A stretch of 64,000 nt of DNA. Source: Galbitalea sp036271875. Its GTDB lineage: Bacteria; Actinomycetota; Actinomycetes; Actinomycetales; Microbacteriaceae. A program made the translations under genes and the position numbers. The stretch spans positions 97,290 to 161,289 of the forward strand of contig DATAZU010000002.1 of assembly GCA_036271875.1 (NCBI GenBank), written 5' to 3'. The notes under the pieces are model-generated. The model was not told where the DNA came from and searched no databases. It saw only the letters and a list, made by a program, of their open reading frames with translations. This document shows, piece after piece, positions 17,637 through 25,384 of this stretch. Each line of letters starts with the position of its first letter. Position 1 is the first letter of the stretch.

Positions 17637-17940
17637 GGTTTAGTCGTCATAACAACGGCTCGAGTGAGTCCTGAAAGTAAGACAAGACGCCGACCCAGTG
17701 CGCCTGGTGCTGAAAGGGACTCATCGATGAGTTGCTCTAACTATTCGTACCCAGCGGTCAATTGGTTTTCTTCGGCGCGCTTCCGCAGCGCTCGCTCGTC
17801 TGGCCTCGGGTGCCTGGACCGGCGAGAGCTACCGGGTCCGTCCCCACGGCTCCAGTAGCCCGAGCGGCTGGGTCGTACCTGTTGCGATACCCCCGATCCG
17901 GCCGCTCGGTTCTTCTTCTTCTTACCGCAGCGACACAAGC
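17637..17940. other. Gene-free stretch upstream of the surface-fibre locus
   Basis: No convincing gene is visible here. The stretch contains a run of TTC/CTT triplets near 17910-17922 and ends where the 23-base tandem repeats begin. The promoter of the surface-protein operon presumably lies within it or within the repeats. Confidence 0.5.
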
Positions 17941-18055
17941 AATAACCACGGCAAGTAACCACAAATAACCACGGCAAGTAACCACAAATATTCCCGGCAA
18001 GTAACCACAAATAACCACGGCAAGTAACCACAAATATTCCCGGCAAGTAGCCACA
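17941..18055 (+). repeat. Five tandem 23-bp repeats
   Basis: Five head-to-tail 23-base units occupy 17941-17963, 17964-17986, 17987-18009, 18010-18032 and 18033-18055. Each reads AATA, then ACCA or TTCC, then CGGCAAGTAACCACA. Units 1, 2 and 4 are identical; units 3 and 5 share the TTCC variant, and unit 5 also has a G in GTAGCC. They end 44 bases before the start of the TasA-like gene. There are no spacers, so this is not CRISPR. The period of about two DNA turns suits repeated protein binding on one face. Confidence 0.9.
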
Positions 18056-18099
18056 TCTCAATAAGTGATTTCCGAATCAGATCAGTAAGGAAGCACGAA

Positions 18100-18786
18100 A
18101 TGAACCTCAGAAACCTTCTCCACGGCAGGGCTCGCAACAAGGTCTTTGCCATCACCTCCGCCGGTCTCGTCGTCGGCGTTGGCGCAGCGATGACGCTGGC
18201 CACCTGGACCGACACCGAATGGGATTTCGCCGGACTCGGTAACGTTCCCGGTCTCGGAACATCCACCTTCGTTGTGCAGCAGGATGCGAGCAACCCGTAC
18301 ACCGGAACCGAGTTCGGTAACTTCAACTCGAACCCGGGCAACTCGCTCACCTTCACCACGGGAGCGCTCGCGCTGTCTCCCGGCGTCTCCGTTGCGGCTC
18401 CCGTTGCGCTCGAAACCACCGCGCCATCCATCGCGGGAACACTTCAGCTCGAGGCCGCGGTGCCGGCGACGGGCGTGACCAGCAACGACACGACTAACCA
18501 CCTGTGGAACGAGCTTCAGCTGCAGGTCGGCTGGGTGAGCACGACGCCGGGGGAGACCGTTCCGGACTGCACGACCTCGCTGGCGGGCTACACGTCGATC
18601 GTGCTCGACACCACGACCACTCCCGGGCTCGGCGCAACGCCGGCCGTCGGGACTCAGGACCTCGAGGCGGCGAGCGGCAACACGCTGCACTACTGCTTCG
18701 TCGTCACCCTGCCAGCGGATGCTGACTCGTCGTACCAGGGCTTGACCGTGGCACCGGCGTGGCAGTTCTCGGCAGTCTCCGACTAG
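18100..18786 (+). CDS. TasA/camelysin-like secreted fibre protein with SipW-type signal
   Basis: A 228-residue exported protein. The N-terminus (MNLRNLLHGRARNKVFAITS then AGLVVGVGAAMTLATWTDTEW) is the long SipW-dependent signal: a basic region, a hydrophobic helix and the ATWTDTEW box after the cleavage site. The mature part is Thr/Ser/Gly-rich and beta-prone with two Cys (about residues 163 and 209) that could pair. TasA and camelysin relatives form biofilm fibres; that role is inferred. AAGGAAG seven bases before ATG is a good ribosome site. It is the first gene of the locus, followed by its likely signal peptidase. Confidence 0.8.
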   Translation: MNLRNLLHGRARNKVFAITSAGLVVGVGAAMTLATWTDTEWDFAGLGNVPGLGTSTFVVQQDASNPYTGTEFGNFNSNPGNSLTFTTGALALSPGVSVAAPVALETTAPSIAGTLQLEAAVPATGVTSNDTTNHLWNELQLQVGWVSTTPGETVPDCTTSLAGYTSIVLDTTTTPGLGATPAVGTQDLEAASGNTLHYCFVVTLPADADSSYQGLTVAPAWQFSAVSD

Positions 18787-18824
18787 CCGCGCGAACACTC
18801 GTCGTCGATAACCACCGACCTCAG

Positions 18825-19463
18825 ATGTCCACAGCGACAGTGAGGCATGCCCGCTCCCCGCGGGGCGGGCATGCCTTTACGGAACAGAATTCACGCGGTG
18901 CCGCGAAAAACGGAACCCGGCGTGACCGAGTCAAGTCGGTCGTGCTCGGTGTCGCCGGGATCTCGGGAATGCTATGCATCCTCTGGGTGATCGTCGCGCT
19001 CGCCTTCGGCCTCACTGCCATCGTGTTCAAGACCGGCTCGATGGCTCCGACCATCCCGACTGGATCGCTCGCGATCACGCGCCCCATTACGGCAGCCGAC
19101 ATCAGGATCGGTGAGGTCGTCACCGTTCCGGTACCCGGTCAGGTGCTTCCGGTGACGCACCGCGTGGTCAGTGTGAGTGCAGATCCCGGTTCGTCGAACA
19201 GCCGAGTGCTCGTGCTTAAGGGCGACGACAACCGCACCCCGGATCAGATTCCCTACACCGTGAGCAAGGCGAAGATCGTGATCTTCTCGGTGCCCGTCGT
19301 TGGGACCATCCTCAGCTTGCTGCGCACACCGCTGTATCTCGGTGCCACCGTTCTGCTGGTCGCGGGACTGCTGTTCTGGGCCTTCTGGCCCGATAAGAAC
19401 GCGCCTCGGTACGCACGGAAAAACGCCACGATTTCATCCTCTTCTCGAAGGACAAGCGCATGA
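18825..19463 (+). CDS. sipW: ER-type signal peptidase I (SipW-like)
   Basis: About 212 residues with an N-terminal helix (about 40-65) and a C-terminal helix (about 170-190). The catalytic serine is in FKTGSMAPTIPTGS, and histidine in VTHRVVSV replaces the lysine of ordinary bacterial signal peptidases. KGDDNRTPD supplies the acidic residue. This Ser-His arrangement defines the SipW/ER class, which processes TasA-type proteins. The ATG at 18825 has no clear Shine-Dalgarno and places a strong hairpin (18843-18878) inside the coding region. A GTG at 18942 is a possible start after the hairpin but would remove the basic N-terminus. It overlaps the next gene by four bases. Confidence 0.85.
   Translation: MSTATVRHARSPRGGHAFTEQNSRGAAKNGTRRDRVKSVVLGVAGISGMLCILWVIVALAFGLTAIVFKTGSMAPTIPTGSLAITRPITAADIRIGEVVTVPVPGQVLPVTHRVVSVSADPGSSNSRVLVLKGDDNRTPDQIPYTVSKAKIVIFSVPVVGTILSLLRTPLYLGATVLLVAGLLFWAFWPDKNAPRYARKNATISSSSRRTSA
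18843..18878 (+). terminator. Terminator-like hairpin in the 5' part of sipW
   Basis: AGGCATGCCCG(CT)CCCC pairs with GGGGCGGGCATGCCT, a 15-base-pair GC-rich stem with a two-base bulge, followed by TTTA. It lies 57 bases after the TasA-like stop and inside the apparent start of the peptidase gene. It could lower transcription into sipW and downstream genes relative to the fibre gene. Confidence 0.6.
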
Positions 19464-20233
19464 CTCAAAAATCCGAACCAGTTCGGGATCGACGCGCGTG
19501 GGGACCGGCGCGAGTCGTCGCCCTCGCGGTCGCGAGCGTGATGATGGCGGGCGGGCTCAGTCTCGCCTCGGCCACGGCATATGCGGCGTTTGTCGCCGTG
19601 CCAACGGCGCAGGGCGCTCATCTGAAGTTGAGCTCGGACCCCAATCCGGTCGAGTTTCTCGACATGAGCCCGGGATCTGTCGACCACTGGCAGATCGATG
19701 CAAGCCTGGTCGACCCGAGTTCGACACTCACGCTCGCCTTTTCGAGGAACGGCGACCTGATCACCAATCCTCGAGGTCTGCGGGTCGAAGTCGATCGATG
19801 CGATCAGGTGTGGACGAACGTGAGCACCACCCCGGTGTGCGGCAGCGGAGAGGCCAACGTGATTGGTCCGGTCGCCGCGAGCGCCGTGAGTGAAGCCACG
19901 ATTTTCGATCTGGCCGGTCTCACGAACGTGCACGACAAGTTCTTGCTCGTTACGCTGTCCATCCCGGACAGCGCGGCGGCCGAGGCCGACACCAGTCTCA
20001 TGGGCATCACCGGAAACATCGGATTCGGTCTCACCGCGAGTGGTGACACTCCAACGTCGCCGGGTAGCCCGAGCTCACCTGGCAGCCCCGGTTCACCGGG
20101 CGGCCCCCTGGCCTTCACGGGCGTCGACATCCTCGGCCTCGTACTGCTCGCACTCGGAGCCCTCGGGCTCGGCGTAGTGCTCATGGGCGCCAGAAAAATA
20201 CGTTTCGCGAACGCCGGAAAGGCAAGCAAATGA
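19460..20233 (+). CDS. LAFTG-anchored secreted protein with collagen-like linker
   Basis: A 257-residue surface protein. It has a signal peptide (residues about 18-43, ending SATAYAAF), a beta-rich domain (about 50-190) with one Cys pair (CDQVW...PVCG), and a PGSPSSPGSPGSPGG linker. It ends in a sorting signal PLAFTG with a hydrophobic helix and GARKIRFANAGK tail. LAxTG is the motif of class E sortases in actinobacteria, so covalent wall attachment is likely. ATGA overlaps couple it to the genes on either side. The function of the globular domain is unknown. Confidence 0.8.
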   Translation: MTQKSEPVRDRRAWGPARVVALAVASVMMAGGLSLASATAYAAFVAVPTAQGAHLKLSSDPNPVEFLDMSPGSVDHWQIDASLVDPSSTLTLAFSRNGDLITNPRGLRVEVDRCDQVWTNVSTTPVCGSGEANVIGPVAASAVSEATIFDLAGLTNVHDKFLLVTLSIPDSAAAEADTSLMGITGNIGFGLTASGDTPTSPGSPSSPGSPGSPGGPLAFTGVDILGLVLLALGALGLGVVLMGARKIRFANAGKASK

Positions 20234-21963
20234 ACCGACTGGGTACCCAGCTGCGCAAAGTCAGGACGGCGGGAGGGATCGCCGGACTGGCGATCACGGC
20301 CCTCGTTGCGGCATCCATTCCCGGGGTCGCTCTCACCAACGCGTCGTGGAATGACCAGGAGTTTGTGCACAGTGCGATCGGAACGGAAGACTGCTCGTCG
20401 GCGACAAACTTCACTACTCACGCGGCGGGCAAGCTGCTCAGTGGAACGATCCTTAACACGAATCTCGACAACGTGGCCGACCTGGACGGTGTCGTGGTCA
20501 CGAACGGCCCGAGTGGCATCGGTGTTCTCCCTTCGAACACCCCAAGCCTTGGTGCCGATGCGTACGCAAATCCATTGGACGTGTCGGCGCTGAACAGCGT
20601 CAACCTGTCTCTCGGATCACTGCTTCAGTTGCCACTCGACACCAAGTTGGGAGTGGTGGGTCAGTACGCGCAGGCGCACACGAATGGCAACTCGACGGGC
20701 GCCTCCGGCGCTATTACGGACTCGGGCGGCATCGCGCTGAGCAATGACACGCCATCGCCGTCGGTTCCGACCTTCGCGACGCTGGACCTCAGTACCGTAC
20801 TGAACGATCTGGATCTCAGTAGCGTAAGCAATCTCGCGGGGCTGAAGGTGACGCTCGGCGCGGTTTCGTCGGACGAAACGCTGTATGGATGTGACGCGCT
20901 CTGGCAGCGGGACATCGCGGCGAACCTGACCCGCGGCTACCACATCGCTGGTCTGACCACGACCGTGGACTCGCCTCTTGTCGGTCTGCTCACCACGAAA
21001 GTCCAGGGTGCGACAACCGATCTCGGCAACGCTGTCGAGAACATCAGCTCGCTCCAGGGCGATGTCGTGGACGGTATTACCGGCCCGCTAAATGGTCTCC
21101 TGAGCGTGCTCGGCCTCGGAACGGTGTCAGCGACGCTGTCGGCGTCTGCGGACTTCAGCGGGGTGAACAGCGTTCTTGGTGAACCGATTGCCGACAGCAA
21201 TGGGATCGTCAGTATTGACCTGGCGGACGGCACGATCACCATCAATACGGCCGCACTGTTCGACAGCGCGAACGGGCTTAACGAGCAGGACCCGAATACG
21301 CAGTTGCTGATCAACTCCACGATGATCAACGCCCTCACGGCGGCGGTGACTTCGGCGCTGGATGACTACATCGCGGATGTGAACACGGCCCTGCAGGCCG
21401 CGATCGCTGCGGTCGAGGTCAACGTCAGCCTGTCGATTCCGCTCAGCGCTCTCGGTGGTGGAGGAATAACGGTGACTGGTACAAACCTGAAGCTGTCATC
21501 GCTTCTTGATGGCACAGCGCAGCTGTCCTCGTCGATCAGCTGCACGTTCCTTCCCGCGGTGTGTGCCCTCGCGGAGGGCACGCTGGGCGGGCTGCTCGAT
21601 GGAACGCTCGCGGCGTTGGATGTTCCGATCGGCACCGTAGTCGACAACTCACTCACCTCGACCGTGACGGGCCTCGTGAACACGCTGCAGGGAGTGACGG
21701 CAAGCGTCGTGACGCTTCTCAGCAGCGTGACGACCGGGCTGTTCAGCCCATCGTCGCTGTCGATCCTGATCAACGCGCAGAACGCGCCGCATCCGGCAAA
21801 CGGGAATCCGCTGCCGAGTTGGGCAGCGCTCCTGCCGGGACCGAGCGCGTCGCCATATAAGACGGGGCAGTACGACATCTCCGCGTTGCAGATCTCCATC
21901 GCCGGCGTACTCACGCTTGACCTCGCCCACTCGTCAGTGGGGAGCAACAACTTGACACCCTAG
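20230..21963 (+). CDS. Choice-of-anchor G family surface protein
   Basis: A 577-residue exported protein with a SipW-like signal (helix about 17-37, then ALTNASWNDQEFVHSAIG). It continues with the long Ser/Thr/Asn/Leu-rich beta-structured body typical of choice-of-anchor G proteins: DLSTVLNDLDLSSVSN repeats, NPLDVSALNSVNLSLGSL and a C-terminal DISALQISIAGVLTLDL. The family is found in Gram-positive surfaces, often beside SipW-type peptidases. No C-terminal LPxTG or helix is present. It starts by a four-base overlap and ends the coupled run, before the hairpin at 21972-22006. Confidence 0.82.
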   Translation: MNRLGTQLRKVRTAGGIAGLAITALVAASIPGVALTNASWNDQEFVHSAIGTEDCSSATNFTTHAAGKLLSGTILNTNLDNVADLDGVVVTNGPSGIGVLPSNTPSLGADAYANPLDVSALNSVNLSLGSLLQLPLDTKLGVVGQYAQAHTNGNSTGASGAITDSGGIALSNDTPSPSVPTFATLDLSTVLNDLDLSSVSNLAGLKVTLGAVSSDETLYGCDALWQRDIAANLTRGYHIAGLTTTVDSPLVGLLTTKVQGATTDLGNAVENISSLQGDVVDGITGPLNGLLSVLGLGTVSATLSASADFSGVNSVLGEPIADSNGIVSIDLADGTITINTAALFDSANGLNEQDPNTQLLINSTMINALTAAVTSALDDYIADVNTALQAAIAAVEVNVSLSIPLSALGGGGITVTGTNLKLSSLLDGTAQLSSSISCTFLPAVCALAEGTLGGLLDGTLAALDVPIGTVVDNSLTSTVTGLVNTLQGVTASVVTLLSSVTTGLFSPSSLSILINAQNAPHPANGNPLPSWAALLPGPSASPYKTGQYDISALQISIAGVLTLDLAHSSVGSNNLTP

Positions 21964-21971
21964 CAAGCGCG

Positions 21972-22006
21972 GCCGACGGGGCGGATGAGCCACCCGCCCC
22001 GTCGGC
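21972..22006 (+). terminator. GC-rich hairpin, probable terminator
   Basis: GCCGACGGGGCGG and CCGCCCCGTCGGC form a perfect 13-base stem around a nine-base loop, nine bases after the stop of the choice-of-anchor G gene. The following TTCGC is not a strong T run. Confidence 0.6.
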
Positions 22007-22091
22007 TTCGCACCCGATGCCGGTTTGACGTCGGCTTTCGGGGTATTCATGTCCGCTCGTTCTTCACTCTCTGACAGGTAGAGGTAGAAAA

Positions 22092-23675
22092 ATGAATTCA
22101 CTGCTCCACACCGATTACATAGACACATACGACTCGTGCTCGGACGAGAGCCTGGTCGAGCAGTCGCGGAATGGCGACTCGCGCGCCTTCGCCGAACTGT
22201 GGCTGCGGCACGCGGACGCGGCCGTTCACGCGGCCAAGCGCTTCACATCAATCGACGCCGAGGACCTGGTGTCCGAGGCGTACACGAGAATTTTTCGCGC
22301 CCTATTGAACGGCGGCGGTCCGGATGGACCGTTCCGGCCGTATCTCTACGTGACCGTGCGTAACATCGCATCGCGCTGGGGCCGCAAGGCGACAGACGTG
22401 AACATCGACGACATCGACGACATCGAAGATCCCGGCAGTACCGTCGACGGTTCTCTGGCGGCCCTCGACCTCACCCTCACGGCGATCGCATTTGCACGCC
22501 TGCCCGAGCGCTGGCGGTCGGTGCTCTGGTACACCGAGGTGCGCCAGATGAACCCGCAGGATGTCGCGCCGATGCTCGGGATGACGCCGAACAGCGTCGC
22601 CGCACTTTCCTATCGGGCACGCGAGGGACTGCGCAAGGAATGGCTTCAGGCCCACATCAAGGAGTCGGGCGCGGTAGGCGATTGCCGGTGGACGTTATCG
22701 CGCGCGGGCGATTATGCCAGCGGCGGGCTCAGCGCTCGCACGCGAAGGAAGATAAAGCACCATTTGCGCGGCTGCCCGAAGTGTTCGCTGATCGTGCAGG
22801 AAGTGGATCACGTCCGGTCCGGCCTCGCGATGGCGCTCATCCCGGCGATCGTTGGCGGAGGTATCGGCGGGGGAGCGCTGCTTGCCTCGCTTGCCCCGGC
22901 CGGGGTGGCCTCGGCCGCGGGTGTTGCGAGCTGGTTTGCAGCACCGGCGGCCATCGCGGGAGTGCTCGCACTCACGGTCGGGCTATCGGGCGCGGTCGCG
23001 CCAACCACACCGAACGTGCACCACGTCGCGCCGCCAGCAGCGTCCGCACCCCTGAACACGTCCCCCGCGGTGCTGTCATCGCCGGGGTCGAAGCTCGTCG
23101 TTCTGCCCGCGCCCATCGGGGGCGGATCGTCATCCGGCGCCGGCGATCATGGAGCAGGCGGTGGTGACTCCGGCACATCCGGAGGCGCTGGCGGCACCGG
23201 GAATGCGGGGTCTGGTGGAACCGGTTCTGGCGGAACCGGCTCGAGTGGGAGCGGATCCTCGACTACCGGCTCGACGTCGGGAAGCCTCGTGAACATCGAC
23301 CTGAATCTCGGTGGCGGCACATCCACGCCTCCGACGGCTCCCGCGGGCGTGGTCGGCGCATCCGTTTCACTCAACCTGTCTGGCACAGGGACACCGGGAG
23401 CGCAGGTCGCGCTCCAGGCGCTCGGCATCATCTACGCTTCTACGACGATCGGAGCGAACGGCATCTTCACGCTCTCGCTCCAGGCGCTGCCCCACGGGGT
23501 CGCGTCGCTACAACTGGTGCAGACCGTCAATCGCAACTACCTGCTCGGCCTGATCCCGACAAGCGCACTTGGTCAGTTGCTCGGCTCCGTCACGGGGCTC
23601 GTGGATGCACTGGTTAAGCCGCTGCGGTTGACCAGCGGGGGAGCGTCAGGGGTGAGCATCAGCCTCATCAACTGA
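22092..23675 (+). CDS. ECF sigma factor fused to zinc anti-sigma-like motif, membrane segment and beta domain
   Basis: A 527-residue multidomain protein. Residues about 20-95 form sigma region 2 (LVEQSRNGDSRAFAELWLR, DAEDLVSEAYTRIFRALL). Residues about 130-190 form region 4 (LPERWRSVLWYTEV, MLGMTPNSVAALSYRARE). H223/H224, C228 and C231 (HHLRGCPKC) form a zinc anti-sigma-like motif. Hydrophobic stretches follow at about 235-300, then a Gly/Ser-rich linker (about 345-400) and a C-terminal Ig-like domain. Sigma, putative restraint and sensor in one chain suggest autonomous regulation of the adjacent surface locus, which is inference. One or two membrane passes are possible, so the side of the C-terminal domain is uncertain. 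Confidence 0.82.
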   Translation: MNSLLHTDYIDTYDSCSDESLVEQSRNGDSRAFAELWLRHADAAVHAAKRFTSIDAEDLVSEAYTRIFRALLNGGGPDGPFRPYLYVTVRNIASRWGRKATDVNIDDIDDIEDPGSTVDGSLAALDLTLTAIAFARLPERWRSVLWYTEVRQMNPQDVAPMLGMTPNSVAALSYRAREGLRKEWLQAHIKESGAVGDCRWTLSRAGDYASGGLSARTRRKIKHHLRGCPKCSLIVQEVDHVRSGLAMALIPAIVGGGIGGGALLASLAPAGVASAAGVASWFAAPAAIAGVLALTVGLSGAVAPTTPNVHHVAPPAASAPLNTSPAVLSSPGSKLVVLPAPIGGGSSSGAGDHGAGGGDSGTSGGAGGTGNAGSGGTGSGGTGSSGSGSSTTGSTSGSLVNIDLNLGGGTSTPPTAPAGVVGASVSLNLSGTGTPGAQVALQALGIIYASTTIGANGIFTLSLQALPHGVASLQLVQTVNRNYLLGLIPTSALGQLLGSVTGLVDALVKPLRLTSGGASGVSISLIN

Positions 23676-23683
23676 CGAAACAA

Positions 23684-23752
23684 GCAATACGGGCGAGTTC
23701 GACGGGCGTACATCGTGCGCAGGACCCGATTCGGCGAACTCGCCCGTATTGC
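23684..23752. terminator. Bidirectional terminator, 18-bp perfect inverted repeat
   Basis: GCAATACGGGCGAGTTCG at 23684-23701 is exactly complementary to 23735-23752 across a 33-base loop. It lies between the converging sigma-factor and ABC permease genes, the expected place for a shared terminator. Confidence 0.7.
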
Positions 23753-23758
23753 GATCGA

Positions 23759-24520
23759 CTATGCGATCCTGCGTCGATAGGCGAGCGTGGCGAAGAAATA
23801 GGCGACGATCAGGATTCCGACCATCCACGCCAGCGCAATCCACAGATCGCCGCCAACCGGCCGTCCGGTGAACAGGTCACGGATCGAGTTCACGATCGAG
23901 GTGACCGGCTGGTATTCGGCGAACCAGCGCACCGGTCCCGGCATCGTCGCTGTCGGCACGAATGCCGAGCTGATGAACGGCAGGAAGATCAGCGGGTAGG
24001 AGAACGCACTCGCTCCATCCACGGTTTTGGCGGTCAGCCCGGGGATGACGGCAAGCCAGGTGAGCGCGAGGGTGAAGAGCGCCAGGATACCCAGCACCGC
24101 GAGCCAGTCCACCAGGCTCGCGCCCGTGCGGAATCCCATGATCAGAGCAACTCCGACTACGACCGCGAGTGAGACCAGGTTGGCCACGAGTGACGTGAGC
24201 ACGTGCGCCCACAGCACGGAGACCCTCGCGATCGGCATGGACTGGAACCGCTCGAAGATGCCGGTTTGGGTGTCCTGGAACAGCCGATACGCCGTGTACG
24301 AAATGCCGGACGAGATCGTGATGAGCAGGATGCCCGGCAGCAGGTAGGTGACGTAAGATCCGGCACCGTGCTTGATTGCCCCGCCGAAGACGTAGACGAA
24401 CAGAAGCATGAAGGCGATCGGGACCACGACCGTCGTGATGATGGTGTCCGGACTGCGCGTGATGTGCTTGAGCGAGCGAGCGGTGAGCGTTGCGCTGTCG
24501 CCAAGAAGATGCGTTGTCAT
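23759..24520 (-). CDS. ABC-2 permease, DrrB-like
   Basis: A 253-residue membrane protein with about six helices and the DrrB-type loop QDTQTGIFERFQSMPIARV plus the FLPFISSAFVPTATMPGPVRWFAEYQPVT segment. The partner ATPase is encoded just upstream with a four-base overlap (ATGA). Such pairs export drugs, glycolipids or antibiotics; the cargo here is unknown. Confidence 0.92.
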   Translation of the reverse strand: MTTHLLGDSATLTARSLKHITRSPDTIITTVVVPIAFMLLFVYVFGGAIKHGAGSYVTYLLPGILLITISSGISYTAYRLFQDTQTGIFERFQSMPIARVSVLWAHVLTSLVANLVSLAVVVGVALIMGFRTGASLVDWLAVLGILALFTLALTWLAVIPGLTAKTVDGASAFSYPLIFLPFISSAFVPTATMPGPVRWFAEYQPVTSIVNSIRDLFTGRPVGGDLWIALAWMVGILIVAYFFATLAYRRRIA

Positions 24521-25329
24521 TTCGATTCCTTGTCTGGTCCGTGATCGGTCGTGTCTTGTGCGGTGTCTTCGCCGACAATTGCGAAGAAGACGTCCTCGAG
24601 TGTCGGCTGCTTCTCGACGTACTCGACCTTGGCCGGCGGCAGCAGGTTCTTTAGCTCGGCAAGCGTGCCGTTGACGATGATCCGACCCCTGTGCAGGATC
24701 GCGATCCTGTCGGCAAGCTGTTCTGCCTCGTCCAGGTACTGGGTAGTCAGCAGCACGGTCGTGCCGCGTCCGGCGAGTTCCCGGATCGCCTGCCAGACCT
24801 CGACGCGGGCCTCGGGATCGAGTCCTGTTGTCGGCTCATCGAGGAAGATCACCGGCGGGTTGCCGATGAGGCTCATCGCAATGTCGAGTCGTCTGCGCAT
24901 TCCACCCGAGTATGTCGACACTTTTCGCGCGCCGGCATCCGTGAGTCCGAATCGTTGGAGCAGGCCATCCGCGATGGCGCGCGGGTTCGGCAGGTGTCGC
25001 AGCCGTGCGACGAGGATGAGATTCTCGCGCCCGCTGAGGATCTCGTCGACGGCGGCGAACTGTCCGGTGAGGCTGATCGACTGCCGGACGTCCGAACCGC
25101 GCGTTGCGACGTCAAAACCGTTCACCTCGGCCGCTCCGGAATCGGCGCGCAGCAGTGTCGACAGGATGTTGACCGCCGTGGTTTTGCCCGCCCCATTCGA
25201 ACCGAGCAGCGCGAAGATACTTCCGCGAGCGACATCGAAGTCGACGCCGGTCAGCACTTCAATGTTCTTGTACGACTTGGTCAGCCCGCTCACGCGGATG
25301 GCGGGAGCGCGACTCAGTGTTGTTGTCAT
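24517..25329 (-). CDS. ABC ATP-binding protein, DrrA-like
   Basis: A 270-residue nucleotide-binding protein: Walker A LLGSNGAGKTT, signature YSGGMRRRLD, Walker B VIFLDEPTTGLDP and the H-loop TTQYLDEAEQL. The LGSNGAGK and SGGMRRR forms are typical of daunorubicin-resistance-type ATPases. ATG at 25329 places a normal N-terminus (APAIRVSGLTKSY); more upstream sequence is open but not family-like. It is translated after the DUF4097 gene with a 55-base gap. Confidence 0.92.
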   Translation of the reverse strand: MTTTLSRAPAIRVSGLTKSYKNIEVLTGVDFDVARGSIFALLGSNGAGKTTAVNILSTLLRADSGAAEVNGFDVATRGSDVRQSISLTGQFAAVDEILSGRENLILVARLRHLPNPRAIADGLLQRFGLTDAGARKVSTYSGGMRRRLDIAMSLIGNPPVIFLDEPTTGLDPEARVEVWQAIRELAGRGTTVLLTTQYLDEAEQLADRIAILHRGRIIVNGTLAELKNLLPPAKVEYVEKQPTLEDVFFAIVGEDTAQDTTDHGPDKESK

Positions 25330-25384
25330 CTCATTCCGATCTGTTGCGATTGATGCAGTGCGATTGATGCGGTGCGGCGGATGG

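Noticed and set aside
17941..18055. Possible CRISPR array
   Set aside because: The 23-base units are directly adjacent with no spacers and no cas genes are in the window.
17741..18061. Minus-strand frame of 106 codons reading through the 23-bp repeats
   Set aside because: The repeat period is not a multiple of three, so the sequence it encodes is merely an open frame over repeats, rich in Gly, Leu and Cys. No ribosome site or family resemblance supports it.
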